DNA from: Collinsella aerofaciens
Lineage (GTDB): Bacteria > Actinomycetota > Coriobacteriia > Coriobacteriales > Coriobacteriaceae
NCBI RefSeq assembly: GCF_028207065.1
Contig: NZ_JAQLFP010000008.1
Coordinates: forward strand, 8,935-72,934
Length of the DNA: 64,000 bases
Direction: 5' to 3'
Positions 24,567 through 32,972 of the stretch are shown here, piece after piece (within the stretch, counting starts at the first letter, position 1; each line of letters starts with the position of its first letter). The notes under the pieces were generated by a model. It made no database searches, had not been told where the DNA came from, and saw only the letters and a program-made list of their open reading frames with translations. The translations under genes and the position numbers were made by a program.

Positions 24567-24784
24567 CGCTCCTCCCACTCGACGGTGCCGTCGTCGTACT
24601 CGGCCTTGAGCCATTCCAGGTAGTCGGCCTCCTCGCAGAAGCTGGCCAGCAGCCGCTTGCTGGTAGTGCAGCCGCTCATGCGGTTCGTCTCATACACGGC
24701 GATGAAGAAGGGCCACGAGTGGAACTCCGTCTCCGTGTGGATGGCCCGCTCGGGCGTGCCGAAAAGGTGCTCCCAGTTCGTCAT
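24563..24784 (-). CDS. Small phage protein, unknown function
   Basis: 73 residues from the ATG at 24784 (overlapping the previous stop). It starts MTNWEHLFGTPERAIHTETE and has a mixed region with two cysteines (MSGCTTSKRLLASFCEEADY) and an acidic tail (EYDDGTVEWEER). Tight coupling to both neighbours supports that it is translated. Confidence 0.6.
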   Translation of the reverse strand: MTNWEHLFGTPERAIHTETEFHSWPFFIAVYETNRMSGCTTSKRLLASFCEEADYLEWLKAEYDDGTVEWEER

Positions 24785-24966
24785 CGCGCCCCCTCCTTCG
24801 CGCTCGGCCCGACCTTGCGGTAGGTGAAGTCCTCGAACAGGTGGCCGCACCAGCGGCAGCGGTCGCCGCCCTTGGGCAGGTGGTGCCAGATCTCGCGCAT
24901 GCCGCACTTCGGGCAGCGCACCTCGATACTGGGTCGGCGCTTCGGCTTCTCGGTCTGCTGCTCCAT
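24781..24966 (-). CDS. Small zinc-ribbon protein
   Basis: 61 residues from the ATG at 24966. CPKCGMREIWHHLPKGGDRC with CRWCG following makes a four-cysteine zinc ribbon (CxxC...CxxC). Such proteins are frequent in the early region of actinophage-like prophages; the partner is unknown. Confidence 0.65.
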   Translation of the reverse strand: MEQQTEKPKRRPSIEVRCPKCGMREIWHHLPKGGDRCRWCGHLFEDFTYRKVGPSAKEGAR

Positions 24967-24968
24967 GG

Positions 24969-25475
24969 CTACTCCACCGCCATCCGCATGGCCGGCTTCA
25001 TGGCCTCGCGCAGGATCTTGGCCAGCTCCTCGGCCGTTACCTCGGCCTTCACCTCCACGTTCACGTCGGGCATCGCGAAACCGTGCGCCTCTTCGGCCTT
25101 GAGGCAGGGCATGGCGGCGTCCTGGGCCGCGCCCTTGAGCGTCGGTGACGCTGTCACCCTCGGCTCGCAGCGCCCCAGCCACATCTCGCACTCGTCCAGC
25201 TTCGTGAGCGCCAGGGCGCGCTCGCGGCTCGCCTCGTAGGCCGTCTCGATGCCCTTGCGCAGGTTCTGCACGGCCGTCTCTTCGGTTCCGGCGTCCAGCT
25301 TTTCGCGCAGTCGGGCGTTCTCGAACCTCAGGTTGCGAGCCTCGCGACGCGGCACTGCTGCCGTATGGCTTTGCTGCTCGCCCCAGCAGTCCTCGCACAG
25401 CGGCGCGTCTACGCCCATGTTGTCCTGCCCCAGGGCGTCGATATCGCGCCCGCAGGTATCGCAGATGATTCCCAT
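24969..25475 (-). CDS. Zinc-ribbon protein with coiled coil
   Basis: 168 residues from the ATG at 25475. The N-terminus has CDTCG...CEDC (about residues 5-28), followed by a coiled coil (RREARNLRFENARLREKLDA) and an acidic C-terminus (VNVEVKAEVTAEELAKILRE). The product is probably a nucleic-acid or protein-binding accessory factor. It lies in a run of genes separated by 0-10 bp. Confidence 0.6.
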   Translation of the reverse strand: MGIICDTCGRDIDALGQDNMGVDAPLCEDCWGEQQSHTAAVPRREARNLRFENARLREKLDAGTEETAVQNLRKGIETAYEASRERALALTKLDECEMWLGRCEPRVTASPTLKGAAQDAAMPCLKAEEAHGFAMPDVNVEVKAEVTAEELAKILREAMKPAMRMAVE

Positions 25476-25477
25476 GG

Positions 25478-25669
25478 CTACTCCCTTCCTTCCGGCTTCA
25501 CCGCTCCTGCGAGGAACCACGCCCGAAGGCTCTCGGCGCACTCCGGGCACAAGGCCCTTGCCTTGCCGTCGATTCGCGCGCTGTTCCTCAGCACCATCTT
25601 GGCGTAACCCGCCAGGGTCGCCGGCACCTCCTTGCCGCAGCGTTCGCATGCGCACATGTACAGCCTCAT
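25478..25669 (-). CDS. Small zinc-ribbon protein
   Basis: 63 residues; ATG at 25669 overlaps the previous stop. MCACERCGKEVPATL and ALCPECAESL provide paired cysteine knuckles (CxxC...CxxC). It is the third zinc-ribbon gene in the cluster. The FLAGAVKPEGRE tail has no known motif. Confidence 0.6.
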   Translation of the reverse strand: MRLYMCACERCGKEVPATLAGYAKMVLRNSARIDGKARALCPECAESLRAWFLAGAVKPEGRE

Positions 25670-25875
25670 GCCTGCTCGCCTCCCTTCGGCAGAGCGTCGG
25701 CGATTCGGTCCCAGTCGGTGGCCGGCCTCTCGCTGGGGTACTCGTAGGCCCCCACGCACGGCACCGGCAGCACCGCCATGCCGTCGTGCTCGCCTGCGTA
25801 CTCGTCTGCGTCCGATCTGCTCTCGAACGCCAGCACCACGTCGCTCTCCGTGGCCACCGCGTAGATCTTCTTCAT
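25666..25875 (-). CDS. Small phage protein, unknown function
   Basis: 69 residues from the ATG at 25875 with an AGGAGAC ribosome site upstream. MKKIYAVATESDVVLAFESR is a short beta-alpha region like those seen in many small phage proteins with one substrate-like domain. It overlaps the following gene by 4 bp. Confidence 0.6.
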   Translation of the reverse strand: MKKIYAVATESDVVLAFESRSDADEYAGEHDGMAVLPVPCVGAYEYPSERPATDWDRIADALPKGGEQA

Positions 25876-25886
25876 CGTTTCGTCTC

Positions 25887-26135
25887 CTATTCGAACTCGA
25901 AGCACTCGCATGCCTCGCTTGTCTCGTCTACCGCCTCCACGTCGGGGCCGCCGCCAGTCATGGCGTCGCAGGCGCACACGGCCTCGCCGCCAGCGCCCTG
26001 CACGCGGCCGCAGAAGCGGCACTCCCGGCACGTGCGGCCCTCCCACGGGTCGGGCCGGTTCCACGGTGCCCTGGGGTCGGACTCGAAGCACCCGGGCGGG
26101 AGGTTCCACCCGCTTGAAGGCTCGTACCCGCTCAC
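25887..26135 (-). CDS. Small cysteine-rich protein
   Basis: GTG start at 26135 overlapping the HNH gene stop (GTGA); 82 residues. It has CRECRFCGRV, then EAVCACDAM, and a C-terminal CECFEFE, so four to seven cysteines could bind a metal. Function unknown. Confidence 0.55.
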   Translation of the reverse strand: MSGYEPSSGWNLPPGCFESDPRAPWNRPDPWEGRTCRECRFCGRVQGAGGEAVCACDAMTGGGPDVEAVDETSEACECFEFE

Positions 26136-26527
26136 ATGCACCGCCTGCCCCTCGGCAGCCGCCCCCAGCCGTCCATGGCCAGGGCATCCGCGTACTTGGT
26201 CGGTTCCGGCAGCAGCAGGTACTCCCAGTGCCCCGAGCCCGGCGGGGCGGGGCGGTTGAACCTCTGCTCGGCCCTGACCCAGCGGAAGTGCAGCCGGTTG
26301 GCGTGCGCCAGCCCGTGGCAGCCGCTGCCGTTGCCGCTGCCGCACAGCATCACCGTGGGCTTGGGAACCTCGCGCCCGTCGCGGAACAGCTTGCCCGCCC
26401 CGCGCCTCACGATGTGGTGGCGGTTGAGCGGCCACGGCGCGCCGCACACGGCGCACCTGGGCGTCTCGATGCTCGGCCCCTCCATGAGGGGGCGCAGGAT
26501 CTCGGGCAGCGTGTCAACGTTTGCCAT
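26132..26527 (-). CDS. HNH-type endonuclease-like protein
   Basis: 131 residues. CAVCGAP (about residue 25), NRHHIVRRG (about 34) and a second metal-binding group CGSGNGSGCHGLAHANRLHF (about 62-81) have the spacing of the HNH fold: Cys pair, catalytic His, Cys pair with the final His. It lies in the replication region, not beside the terminase, so a role in replication or recombination is more likely than packaging. Confidence 0.75.
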   Translation of the reverse strand: MANVDTLPEILRPLMEGPSIETPRCAVCGAPWPLNRHHIVRRGAGKLFRDGREVPKPTVMLCGSGNGSGCHGLAHANRLHFRWVRAEQRFNRPAPPGSGHWEYLLLPEPTKYADALAMDGWGRLPRGRRCM

Positions 26528-27242
26528 TCGATAGCCTCCTGTCCTTGCCTTGCAGCTCGTACTTGTCGCACATCTCCGACAGGCGGCTCACGATGGCCAC
26601 CGCCGTCTCCTCGTCGCCGTTCTTGGCCAGGCGGCGTATGAGGTCGCTCTTGCCGTACTGCGTGGTCACGACCACGGGCCTCATGTTCTCGTACCTGTCG
26701 TTCACGACGCGGAACACCTGCCCCAGCGTCCAGTCGGTGGGGGACTCCTTGCCCAGGTCGTCCAGCACCAGGCACCCCACGCGGGAGAGCCTGGACAGCA
26801 CGCCGTCCTCGGTGCCGTCGCCGCCGTAGGTGCCCTTGATGGCGGCCAGCACGCCCAGCATGTCGGTCACCCTCACGCTGGTGCCGCCGTCCACCAGGAG
26901 CCGCGCCACGGCACTCGCCAGGTGGGTCTTGCCGGTTCCCACGGGGCCGCAGATGTACGCCCCGCGCCCTTGCTCAACCTTCGCGGCAATGCCCTCGGCC
27001 ATGGGGGAGGCGGCTGTCATGAAGCGGGGCTTGATTCCGGCCCGCTCGTAGGCCCGGCGGCGTTTGGCTGCGGCCTCCTCGGCCTTGGCCCTGGCCTCAA
27101 GGCGCGAACGCTCGTCGCGCTCCGCCACGGCACCCGGGCAGCCGCACGGCTTCCAGCCGCAGAAGGTGCGGCGGCCAGCCAGCACCACGTAGCGGACCTC
27201 CAGCTGCGCCCCGCAGTGGGGGCACTCAGTCGTACTCGGCAT
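26514..27242 (-). CDS. DnaC/IstB-like helicase loader ATPase
   Basis: 242 residues. Walker A GPVGTGKT (about residue 98), Walker B CLVLDDLGKES and an arginine-finger-like AIVSRLSEM are clear. The N-terminus has a zinc ribbon (CPHCGAQ...CGWKPCGC). It belongs to the DnaC/IstB AAA+ group that loads DnaB-type helicase at the phage origin. It overlaps the replisome organiser gene by 17 bp. Confidence 0.9.
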   Translation of the reverse strand: MPSTTECPHCGAQLEVRYVVLAGRRTFCGWKPCGCPGAVAERDERSRLEARAKAEEAAAKRRRAYERAGIKPRFMTAASPMAEGIAAKVEQGRGAYICGPVGTGKTHLASAVARLLVDGGTSVRVTDMLGVLAAIKGTYGGDGTEDGVLSRLSRVGCLVLDDLGKESPTDWTLGQVFRVVNDRYENMRPVVVTTQYGKSDLIRRLAKNGDEETAVAIVSRLSEMCDKYELQGKDRRLSNGKR

Positions 27243-27933
27243 AGCCGTCGGCCTCCTTCCGGGTCCTCGGGCCGCGGTTCACGTAGTCCTCGAACTTCGG
27301 CGAGAACAGCGTGGAGGGCCGCAGGTACTTGGCCATCTTCGGGTCGCCCGCCCACTCGGCTGCCATCGTGTCGATGACGGCCAGGAAGTCGGGGAGGCGG
27401 TAGCCCTCGGCCCAGCGGGCGTGTATCAGCCCGCGGGTCTTGGCGCTGCTTGAGCGGTAGCGGGTGCCGGCTGCCTCGTTGAGCGCATGCACGATTTCGT
27501 CAAAGGGGATTAAGGGGTTATCTATATACTCAACCTCAACCTCAACCTCAACCTCTGCATTGCCGCAACTCGATGCGCCTGCATGTGCATCCGCATCTGC
27601 TTGCGCATGTGCGGCTGCATCTGTATCCGCATATGCTCCCGCATGTGCTTGCGCATCGGCTTGCGCCCGTGCCGCCGCATCGTCCACCGCGTCTTCCTTC
27701 CCCGGCCTGTTGCCCCAGCGGGCGTTGGCCGCCTTCCTTGCGCGCTCGCTCTTCTCGTCGCCCATGTCGAGCCTGCCCTTGAGCACCAGGAAGGTAGGCA
27801 GCCACGCGGGGCTGCCCTGCGGCTCCTTGCCCGTGAACCGGTACTCGACGATGGCGTAGATGAACGGCGCGCGCTGCTTCTCGGGCATGGCCTGCGCGGC
27901 CGCCCAGAAGTCGTCGTGTATAACCATGCCCAT
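27226..27933 (-). CDS. Replication initiator/organiser with Phg_2220_C-type domain
   Basis: 235 residues. The N-terminal part (MVIHDDFWAAAQAMPEKQRA) is a DUF6291-like domain, and the C-terminal part (VHALNEAAGTRYRSSSAKTR, then IDTMAAEWAGDPKMAKYLRP) matches the conserved C-terminal domain of phage replisome organisers. Between them lies a low-complexity linker of AQADAQAHAG-like repeats and an alternating Glu/Val run, both from DNA microsatellites. It would bind the origin and recruit the loader encoded next. Two start codons (MGM) are possible. Confidence 0.8.
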   Translation of the reverse strand: MGMVIHDDFWAAAQAMPEKQRAPFIYAIVEYRFTGKEPQGSPAWLPTFLVLKGRLDMGDEKSERARKAANARWGNRPGKEDAVDDAAARAQADAQAHAGAYADTDAAAHAQADADAHAGASSCGNAEVEVEVEVEYIDNPLIPFDEIVHALNEAAGTRYRSSSAKTRGLIHARWAEGYRLPDFLAVIDTMAAEWAGDPKMAKYLRPSTLFSPKFEDYVNRGPRTRKEADGYAEYD

Positions 27934-27952
27934 AGTGTCGCCGTCGCCTTCC

Positions 27953-28507
27953 CTAAAACGGGATATCCTCGTCGTACAGATCGGGCATGGCCTGCTGCTG
28001 CGGCGCGGGCTGCTGTGGCGCGTACGCCTGCTGAGTGGCCGGCTGCGGCGCGTAGGCGGGCTGCTGCGGCGCAGGTGCCGGGGCGGGGCGTCCCTGGCCG
28101 TACGTGCGGGCCTGCGGCGCTTGCGGGGCCGCCTGGGGCGCGTACTGCTGCGGCGCGTAGCCCTGCTGCTGTTGCTGGCCGCTCATGAACTCCAGCTCGT
28201 CCACCACGACCTCCAGCGCGCTGCGCTTCTGGCCGGTCTGCTGGTCGTTCCAGCTGCGGTAGCGCAGCTTGCCCTCGATGGCCACCTTGCTGCCTTTGGC
28301 GAGGTACTGCGCCAGCTTCTCGCCGCGGGTGCCGAACAGCGTGCAGTCCACGAAGTTCGGGTAGTCCTCCCACTGCCCGGTCTGCTGGTTCTTGCGGCGG
28401 TCGTTGACGGCCACGCCCATGGACAGCACGGACATGCCGCCAGACGTGGAGCGCAGCACGGGGTCGCGGGTCAGGTTGCCGGATATGCACACGCGGTTGA
28501 TGCTCAT
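27953..28507 (-). CDS. ssb: Single-stranded DNA-binding protein
   Basis: 184 residues. The OB-fold region has MSINRVCISGNLTRDPVLRS, FVDCTLFGTRGEKLAQYLAK and VAIEGKLRYRSWND. A long Gln/Pro/Ala linker follows, and the C-terminus ends DEDIPF, the conserved acidic tip that recruits replication proteins. It is a phage-encoded SSB in the recombination/replication cluster. Confidence 0.95.
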   Translation of the reverse strand: MSINRVCISGNLTRDPVLRSTSGGMSVLSMGVAVNDRRKNQQTGQWEDYPNFVDCTLFGTRGEKLAQYLAKGSKVAIEGKLRYRSWNDQQTGQKRSALEVVVDELEFMSGQQQQQGYAPQQYAPQAAPQAPQARTYGQGRPAPAPAPQQPAYAPQPATQQAYAPQQPAPQQQAMPDLYDEDIPF

Positions 28508-28857
28508 AGATACCCTCCTTGGGTTACGTCCCCGCTGTTCCAGATGCGGGTGATCTGCGCGTCTACCATGCGGATACGCAGCTTGATTACGTTGATGGCC
28601 TCCTGCGAGGCCTTATAGATGGCCTCGGAGCAGTCGCGGCGGCGCTTGGCCTCCGCTATCTGCTCCTGGCCCCGGCACACGTCGCCGATGATGGTGACGG
28701 GCGTGCCCTTCTGGCGCTCGTTCAGGATGGCGATGCGCAGGGCCTTGCGGTACTCGGCCTCGTTCTCGGCGTACTGGCAGCCCGACTCCTTGCAGGTTTT
28801 CAGCTCGGCCTCCAGCCTGTCGGTCAGCTCGTCCAACTCCTCGGTGAGCGCCTGCAT
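28504..28857 (-). CDS. Helical phage protein, unknown function
   Basis: 117 residues, mostly coiled coil (LTEELDELTDRLEAELKTCK, EQIAEAKRRRDCSEAIYKAS). The centre has RKALRIAILNERQKGTPVTI. It stands between the ERF and SSB genes with a 4-bp overlap with ssb and 0 bp to ERF, so a recombination role is plausible but inferred. Confidence 0.65.
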   Translation of the reverse strand: MQALTEELDELTDRLEAELKTCKESGCQYAENEAEYRKALRIAILNERQKGTPVTIIGDVCRGQEQIAEAKRRRDCSEAIYKASQEAINVIKLRIRMVDAQITRIWNSGDVTQGGYL

Positions 28858-29430
28858 CTACTCCACCTGCCAGTCGGGGCGCGGGCAGCACGGGCTGTTG
28901 GCCACGAACTCCATGTACTGCGGCATGCTGGCGAACTGGTAGCGCGCCCCGCAGCTGCGGCAGTGGGCCGTGAAGGGGCCGTCTGCGGGCGGCTGCTTCT
29001 CCTCGGGCGCGGGCCGCTCCTCCATGGCGTCGGGATCGCTCTGCCCGTCGATGGCGAACGCGCCGCACAGCGCGTACTTGCGGGCGTAGCTCGACGCCAT
29101 GCCGGTCACCTGGGCGTCGTCCGAGCCCTTCTTGTGCTCGTCCTCGCGGGCGTAGGCGCTCACCTGCAGCAGGCCCTCGCCGCCCTCGGCGGGGAACACG
29201 CACGCCGTGGACTTCACGTAGTAGCGGTCGCCTATCTGCACCAGCTCGTCGGTCATGAAGAACGCCAGGCCCTCCTTGGCGCACGGCTCCTTCAGCGCGG
29301 CCACTATGTCCTCGTAGCTGCGGTAGCTGAACTTGCCGAAAGCGTTGTACTTGGCCTTGGGCACCACCACGGCGCGCTGCACGCGGGCAACGGCCGCCAT
29401 GAGGTCGATGGACTGCTGTTCCTGGGTCAT
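28858..29430 (-). CDS. ERF-family single-strand annealing recombinase
   Basis: 190 residues. Residues 1-125 have the ERF pattern (AFGKFSYRSYEDIVAALKEP, GMASSYARKYALCGAFAIDG). A Pro/Glu linker then leads to a zinc-ribbon-like tail (CRSCG...CCP). ERF proteins anneal complementary single strands during phage recombination and genome circularisation. Next to SSB and DUF1351, as usual. Confidence 0.88.
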   Translation of the reverse strand: MTQEQQSIDLMAAVARVQRAVVVPKAKYNAFGKFSYRSYEDIVAALKEPCAKEGLAFFMTDELVQIGDRYYVKSTACVFPAEGGEGLLQVSAYAREDEHKKGSDDAQVTGMASSYARKYALCGAFAIDGQSDPDAMEERPAPEEKQPPADGPFTAHCRSCGARYQFASMPQYMEFVANSPCCPRPDWQVE

Positions 29431-29431
29431 G

Positions 29432-30442
29432 CTAGTAGCCTCCGTTCATTCGCTCGTAAACCTGGCCCACCGTGCCGTGCATGATGGTGCCCACGACGCC
29501 CTGCGCCTTGAGGGCCGCCGCGACGCCCTGCATCTGCTCGCGCGTGGCGCACGGCACCACGACCGTCCACGGGTCGCCCGCCATGGCCACGGGTGCCGGT
29601 GCGGGCGGCGCTGGCGGCACCGGGGCTGGCATGGGCGCGGGCTGCGGCTCGGGCATCTGCTCAAGCGGCTGCGGGAACTCTGCGGGCTGGCATTCCGCGG
29701 GCTCGGGCACCGCTTCGGGTTCGGGTTCGGGCTCTTCCGCGGGTTCCGGCTCCATGGCCGCCTTCAGCTCGGCGATGCGCCGGCGCTCCTCCTCGGCCTT
29801 GTGCGCCGCCGTTATGGCCGCGCCCAGGTCCAGGGTGGCGAACAGCTCGCGCTCGGCCTCGTCGTAGAACGGCTCGCCCTGGAACTGCGCCTTGAGGGTT
29901 TCCCAGTCCTGGGCCAGGCGCTCTACCTTGGCCTCCAGGGCCTTGAATGCCTTCACCTCGCCGAAGGTCTTGTTGGTCCACTGCTTCTCGTGGAAACGCT
30001 CATAGGGCACGACGGGGGCCAGCAGCCCGGCGAACTCCTCGTAGTGCTCCCGCAGCTTGGCGTACGCGCGCAGCTGGCGCTCCTCCTCGGCCTCGTCCAG
30101 CTGCGCCTTGATGCCGTCGGCTGCCTGCTTCGCGATGCCCGCCACGGCCTTGCACCTGTCCTCGAACGCGGCCAGGGGCTTCGTGTACTCGCGGCTCACG
30201 GCCTTGCGGCGCTCGTCTATCTCCTTGGCGATGCCGTTGAGGTAGGCGCGGTCGCGCTTGGCGGCCTTCACGTTCTCGTCCTTGCCCATGTCGTAGGTCG
30301 CGCCCTCGTAGTCGGCCACCAGCCTGCGCACGTGCGCCTCCAGGGCGTCGAAGTTGGCCTCGATCACGGCGGGGGAGTACGCCACGGTCAGCTCTGACGC
30401 CTCCTCGGGCTCGATGATCTCGGCCTCAACTGCTTCGCTCAT
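29432..30442 (-). CDS. DUF1351-family protein
   Basis: 336 residues. A long helical region (about 25-260, with AAKRDRAYLNGIAKEIDERR, YEEFAGLLAPVVPYERFHEK) is characteristic of the DUF1351 family next to phage recombinases. The C-terminal third is proline/glutamate-rich and ends in a small alpha-beta segment (WTVVVPCATREQMQGVAAAL). It begins right after the ParB-like gene, with MSEAVEAEII after GAGGAG. The exact biochemical role is unknown. Confidence 0.82.
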   Translation of the reverse strand: MSEAVEAEIIEPEEASELTVAYSPAVIEANFDALEAHVRRLVADYEGATYDMGKDENVKAAKRDRAYLNGIAKEIDERRKAVSREYTKPLAAFEDRCKAVAGIAKQAADGIKAQLDEAEEERQLRAYAKLREHYEEFAGLLAPVVPYERFHEKQWTNKTFGEVKAFKALEAKVERLAQDWETLKAQFQGEPFYDEAERELFATLDLGAAITAAHKAEEERRRIAELKAAMEPEPAEEPEPEPEAVPEPAECQPAEFPQPLEQMPEPQPAPMPAPVPPAPPAPAPVAMAGDPWTVVVPCATREQMQGVAAALKAQGVVGTIMHGTVGQVYERMNGGY

Positions 30443-31726
30443 TTACTCCTCGCTTCCCAGGCGCGCCATGCACGCCTCGTAGGTTTCCGTCTCGACCGCG
30501 TTCGGCTCATAGCCGTCGGCCTTCATGGCCTCGTAGATGATGGTCACGTTCTCGACCGTCGCTCGGTTGAGGTACACGGAGCTGCCGCCTTCCATGAGGC
30601 CCCAGGCCGTCCAGCCGCTCATGTTCCACGCTGCCCGCCAGCCCATGGCCACGGCCAGCTCGGTGGGCGTGCGGTCGATGGGTCGGCCCAGCAGCTCCTC
30701 GAACGATTCCACGGCCTCGGCCTCCATGGCGAACGCGGTCAGCGCCAGAGCCGTGCGGCGCATCGACTTGAGGTCGCCCGCGTGGGCGGCAAGCCACTCG
30801 CGGCGGGCCTTCGCGCCGTCCTCGTAGGCGGCCTGGAAGTCGGCCTTGCGCTGGGCTGCGGCCTGTGCGGCCTCGTCGGCCCCCTCGGCCACCGGCGCCA
30901 GCAGGGTCACGCCGAACGACGTCTCCTCGGCCAGAAGCCCAGCGCCCGCGTTGTCGGCCACGTAGGCGTCCAGCGCCGCCAGGTCGGGGCGGTAGTCGGA
31001 AAACGTGCGGCATGCGGCGAAGCCCTCGGGGCATTCGTCGACGAACTCGACGCCCGCGTCGGCAAGCACCGCCACCACCTCGGCGCGGTTGCGCCTCTGC
31101 TCGGCCTCGGCCTTCAGGCTCGCGTACACGCGCTGCCATTCGGACTGCTTGCAGTCGCGCAGCTCGGCCACGGCCTCGTCGTCGCCCTCGAACTCGGCGA
31201 TGGCGGCCAGGCGGTCGAGCGTCATGTCGTAGGCGGCGTCCTGCACCCTGCGGGCGGCGCGGCGCGCCTTGGCCACGGTGCCCGCGTCGGTGCGGGCGGC
31301 CACGGCCACCTCCTCGTCGGGAATGTCGAGCGCCAGCATGGTCTGCACGCCGCGCGACTTCTCCTCGGCGGTCAGCCCCAGCTTGGCATCGGTCTCCACC
31401 ATGGCCTTGGCGGCCTCCACGCGCGCCAGCTCGGCGTCGTCCAGGTCGTCGTAGACCTCGGCGAGGAAACGCTCGGTGCCGATGGCCCTCATGGCGCGCA
31501 CGCGGCACTCGCCGTCGATGATCCAGTAGATGCCGCCCTCCTTGTACAGGATGGGCTTCATGACGGGCTGGCCGGGGTTGAGGCGGTTGGCCTTGAACTG
31601 CGCGGCCAGGCCCGCGATGTGCTCGGCGCTCTCCCTGGTGGTGAAGTCGCGCGGGTTCATCGGCTCGCCGTCGGCGCGCTCGTAGGGGTACACGTCGCAG
31701 ATCGCGACCTCCTCTAGCGATTGCAT
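30443..31726 (-). CDS. ParB/sulfiredoxin-like nuclease domain protein
   Basis: 427 residues from the ATG at 31726. The N-terminal domain has the ParB/Srx pattern (RESAEHIAGLAAQFKANRLN, PILYKEGGIYWIIDGECRVR, where the ECR replaces the GERR/GHRR box). Helices follow (EEKSRGVQTMLALDIPDEEV) that resemble the ParB DNA-binding domain, and the C-terminus is a large Ala-rich helical region. In phages such proteins act in replication or regulation, not plasmid partition. It overlaps the upstream gene by 13 bp. Confidence 0.8.
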   Translation of the reverse strand: MQSLEEVAICDVYPYERADGEPMNPRDFTTRESAEHIAGLAAQFKANRLNPGQPVMKPILYKEGGIYWIIDGECRVRAMRAIGTERFLAEVYDDLDDAELARVEAAKAMVETDAKLGLTAEEKSRGVQTMLALDIPDEEVAVAARTDAGTVAKARRAARRVQDAAYDMTLDRLAAIAEFEGDDEAVAELRDCKQSEWQRVYASLKAEAEQRRNRAEVVAVLADAGVEFVDECPEGFAACRTFSDYRPDLAALDAYVADNAGAGLLAEETSFGVTLLAPVAEGADEAAQAAAQRKADFQAAYEDGAKARREWLAAHAGDLKSMRRTALALTAFAMEAEAVESFEELLGRPIDRTPTELAVAMGWRAAWNMSGWTAWGLMEGGSSVYLNRATVENVTIIYEAMKADGYEPNAVETETYEACMARLGSEE

Positions 31727-32010
31727 GCGCGGGCCTCCTCGTCTACGACCACGCGGCACTCCATGCCCACCAGGCGGGCGCGGCACGCCACGCGGGCCAC
31801 CTCGCCCATGAGCGCGATGCGCCTGGTGGGCACGGGGCCGTTCTTGATTTGCGCGGCCATGCAGGCGGCCCCCATGTTGAACGCCTGGCGCATGGCGGCG
31901 TCGAAGCCGCCGTCGCCCGGCTCGGGCACGGGGACGGCGCGCTCGATGCGCTTCAGGATGCTGTCCACCGTCTTGTCCGCGACGGTCTTGCTGATGATTT
32001 CCGTGAGCAT
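31714..32010 (-). CDS. Small phage protein, unknown function
   Basis: 98 residues (MLTEIISKTVADKTVDSILK...). Middle segment RQAFNMGAACMAAQIKNGPV and a cysteine/arginine-rich end. It begins an operon section after a 42-bp gap and overlaps the ParB-like gene. No motif recognised. Confidence 0.6.
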   Translation of the reverse strand: MLTEIISKTVADKTVDSILKRIERAVPVPEPGDGGFDAAMRQAFNMGAACMAAQIKNGPVPTRRIALMGEVARVACRARLVGMECRVVVDEEARACNR

Positions 32011-32052
32011 TTGGGTCTCCTAACTGGGAAAACTGAAAGTGATAAAAACTTT

Positions 32053-32610
32053 TCAGGATTTCGGAACTTTTTTCTCTATGCGCTCCTTGCGCTTCTGCGC
32101 CGCCTTGACCCTGCGGTACAGGTAACGGCACAGCCACCGCTCCATGGCCTCGTCGTGCGCCTCTGCTGCCTTGTCGGCGGCGTAGCGGCTCATGCCCGAG
32201 GTGTCCGGGGCCTGCGGCATGGGGTCGGCGCGGCTCTCTCGGCCGCACTCGGTGCGCTCGTAGGTGCGGCGCTCCTCTGCGGTCAGCCTCGGCAGCAGCT
32301 CGGCTATGCGGGCCTCTATGGCCTCAAGCTGCTGCTGGCGTCTGCACGGTTCGCAGATGCCGTCCTTGCCGAGGGTCGCCCTGCGGCACCCGCACGACGG
32401 GCACAGCTCCAGGCGGTGGCGGTAGCAGCGCAGGGACACGTGGCCGCCGCTGGCGTTGATCAAGCGCCGCGCGTTATCCAACTGGTTCTTGGACAGCCGC
32501 AGCTCGCGGCGAATCTCGCGGGCGGGCACCTTTCCCGCCAGCTCGGCTATGCGGTCGAGGTCGGCCTTGCGCCACGCCCTGTGTGGCCTGCCCTTGTCTC
32601 GGCGGGTCAC
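32053..32610 (-). CDS. HTH and zinc-finger protein
   Basis: GTG start at 32610 overlapping the RusA-like stop (GTGA); 185 residues. The N-terminal half has a helix-turn-helix-like region (DLDRIAELAGKVPAREIRRE, LRLSKNQLDNARRLI) that could sense a DNA site. CPSCGCRRATLGKDGICEPC (about 69-88) is a four-cysteine zinc ribbon. A basic helical tail follows. Its job may be early transcription control. Confidence 0.65.
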   Translation of the reverse strand: MTRRDKGRPHRAWRKADLDRIAELAGKVPAREIRRELRLSKNQLDNARRLINASGGHVSLRCYRHRLELCPSCGCRRATLGKDGICEPCRRQQQLEAIEARIAELLPRLTAEERRTYERTECGRESRADPMPQAPDTSGMSRYAADKAAEAHDEAMERWLCRYLYRRVKAAQKRKERIEKKVPKS

Positions 32611-32972
32611 TCGTCGCTCACCTCCACGACCACGCGGGGGCGCGCCCTGTCGGTGAGCACCCTGTCGGGGCACTGCTCCACGTACTTGCGGGAGTCGTCC
32701 TTGATTACGCCCGCCGCCACCAGGCCGTCGAGCACGAACTTGCGCGCGAAGCCCACGTTGTCGGCGTCGCGGCGCATGTCGGGCTCGTAGAACGTGGTGC
32801 GCACGGTCACCCGGCGCTCGAAGCGCGGCGCGCGCTGCTGCATGGCCGCCGCCCTCACGCGCGCCGTCTCGCGCTTCTTCATGGCCGCCGCCTTGTAGCG
32901 GTTGGCGCGCTCGGCGCTGATGTAGTCGTTCAGGCTCGGCATTCGGCCCTCGACCGTGACGGTGCACCTCAT
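32607..32972 (-). CDS. RusA-like Holliday junction resolvase
   Basis: 121 residues from the ATG at 32972 (overlaps previous stop). PSLNDYISAERANRYKAAAM opens it. The core DADNVGFARKFVLDGLVAAG, followed by VIKDDSRKYVEQ, holds the acidic residues (DADN, DG, DD) that bind metal in RusA enzymes. RusA cuts four-way junctions formed by ERF-mediated recombination and late replication. Confidence 0.9.
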   Translation of the reverse strand: MRCTVTVEGRMPSLNDYISAERANRYKAAAMKKRETARVRAAAMQQRAPRFERRVTVRTTFYEPDMRRDADNVGFARKFVLDGLVAAGVIKDDSRKYVEQCPDRVLTDRARPRVVVEVSDE

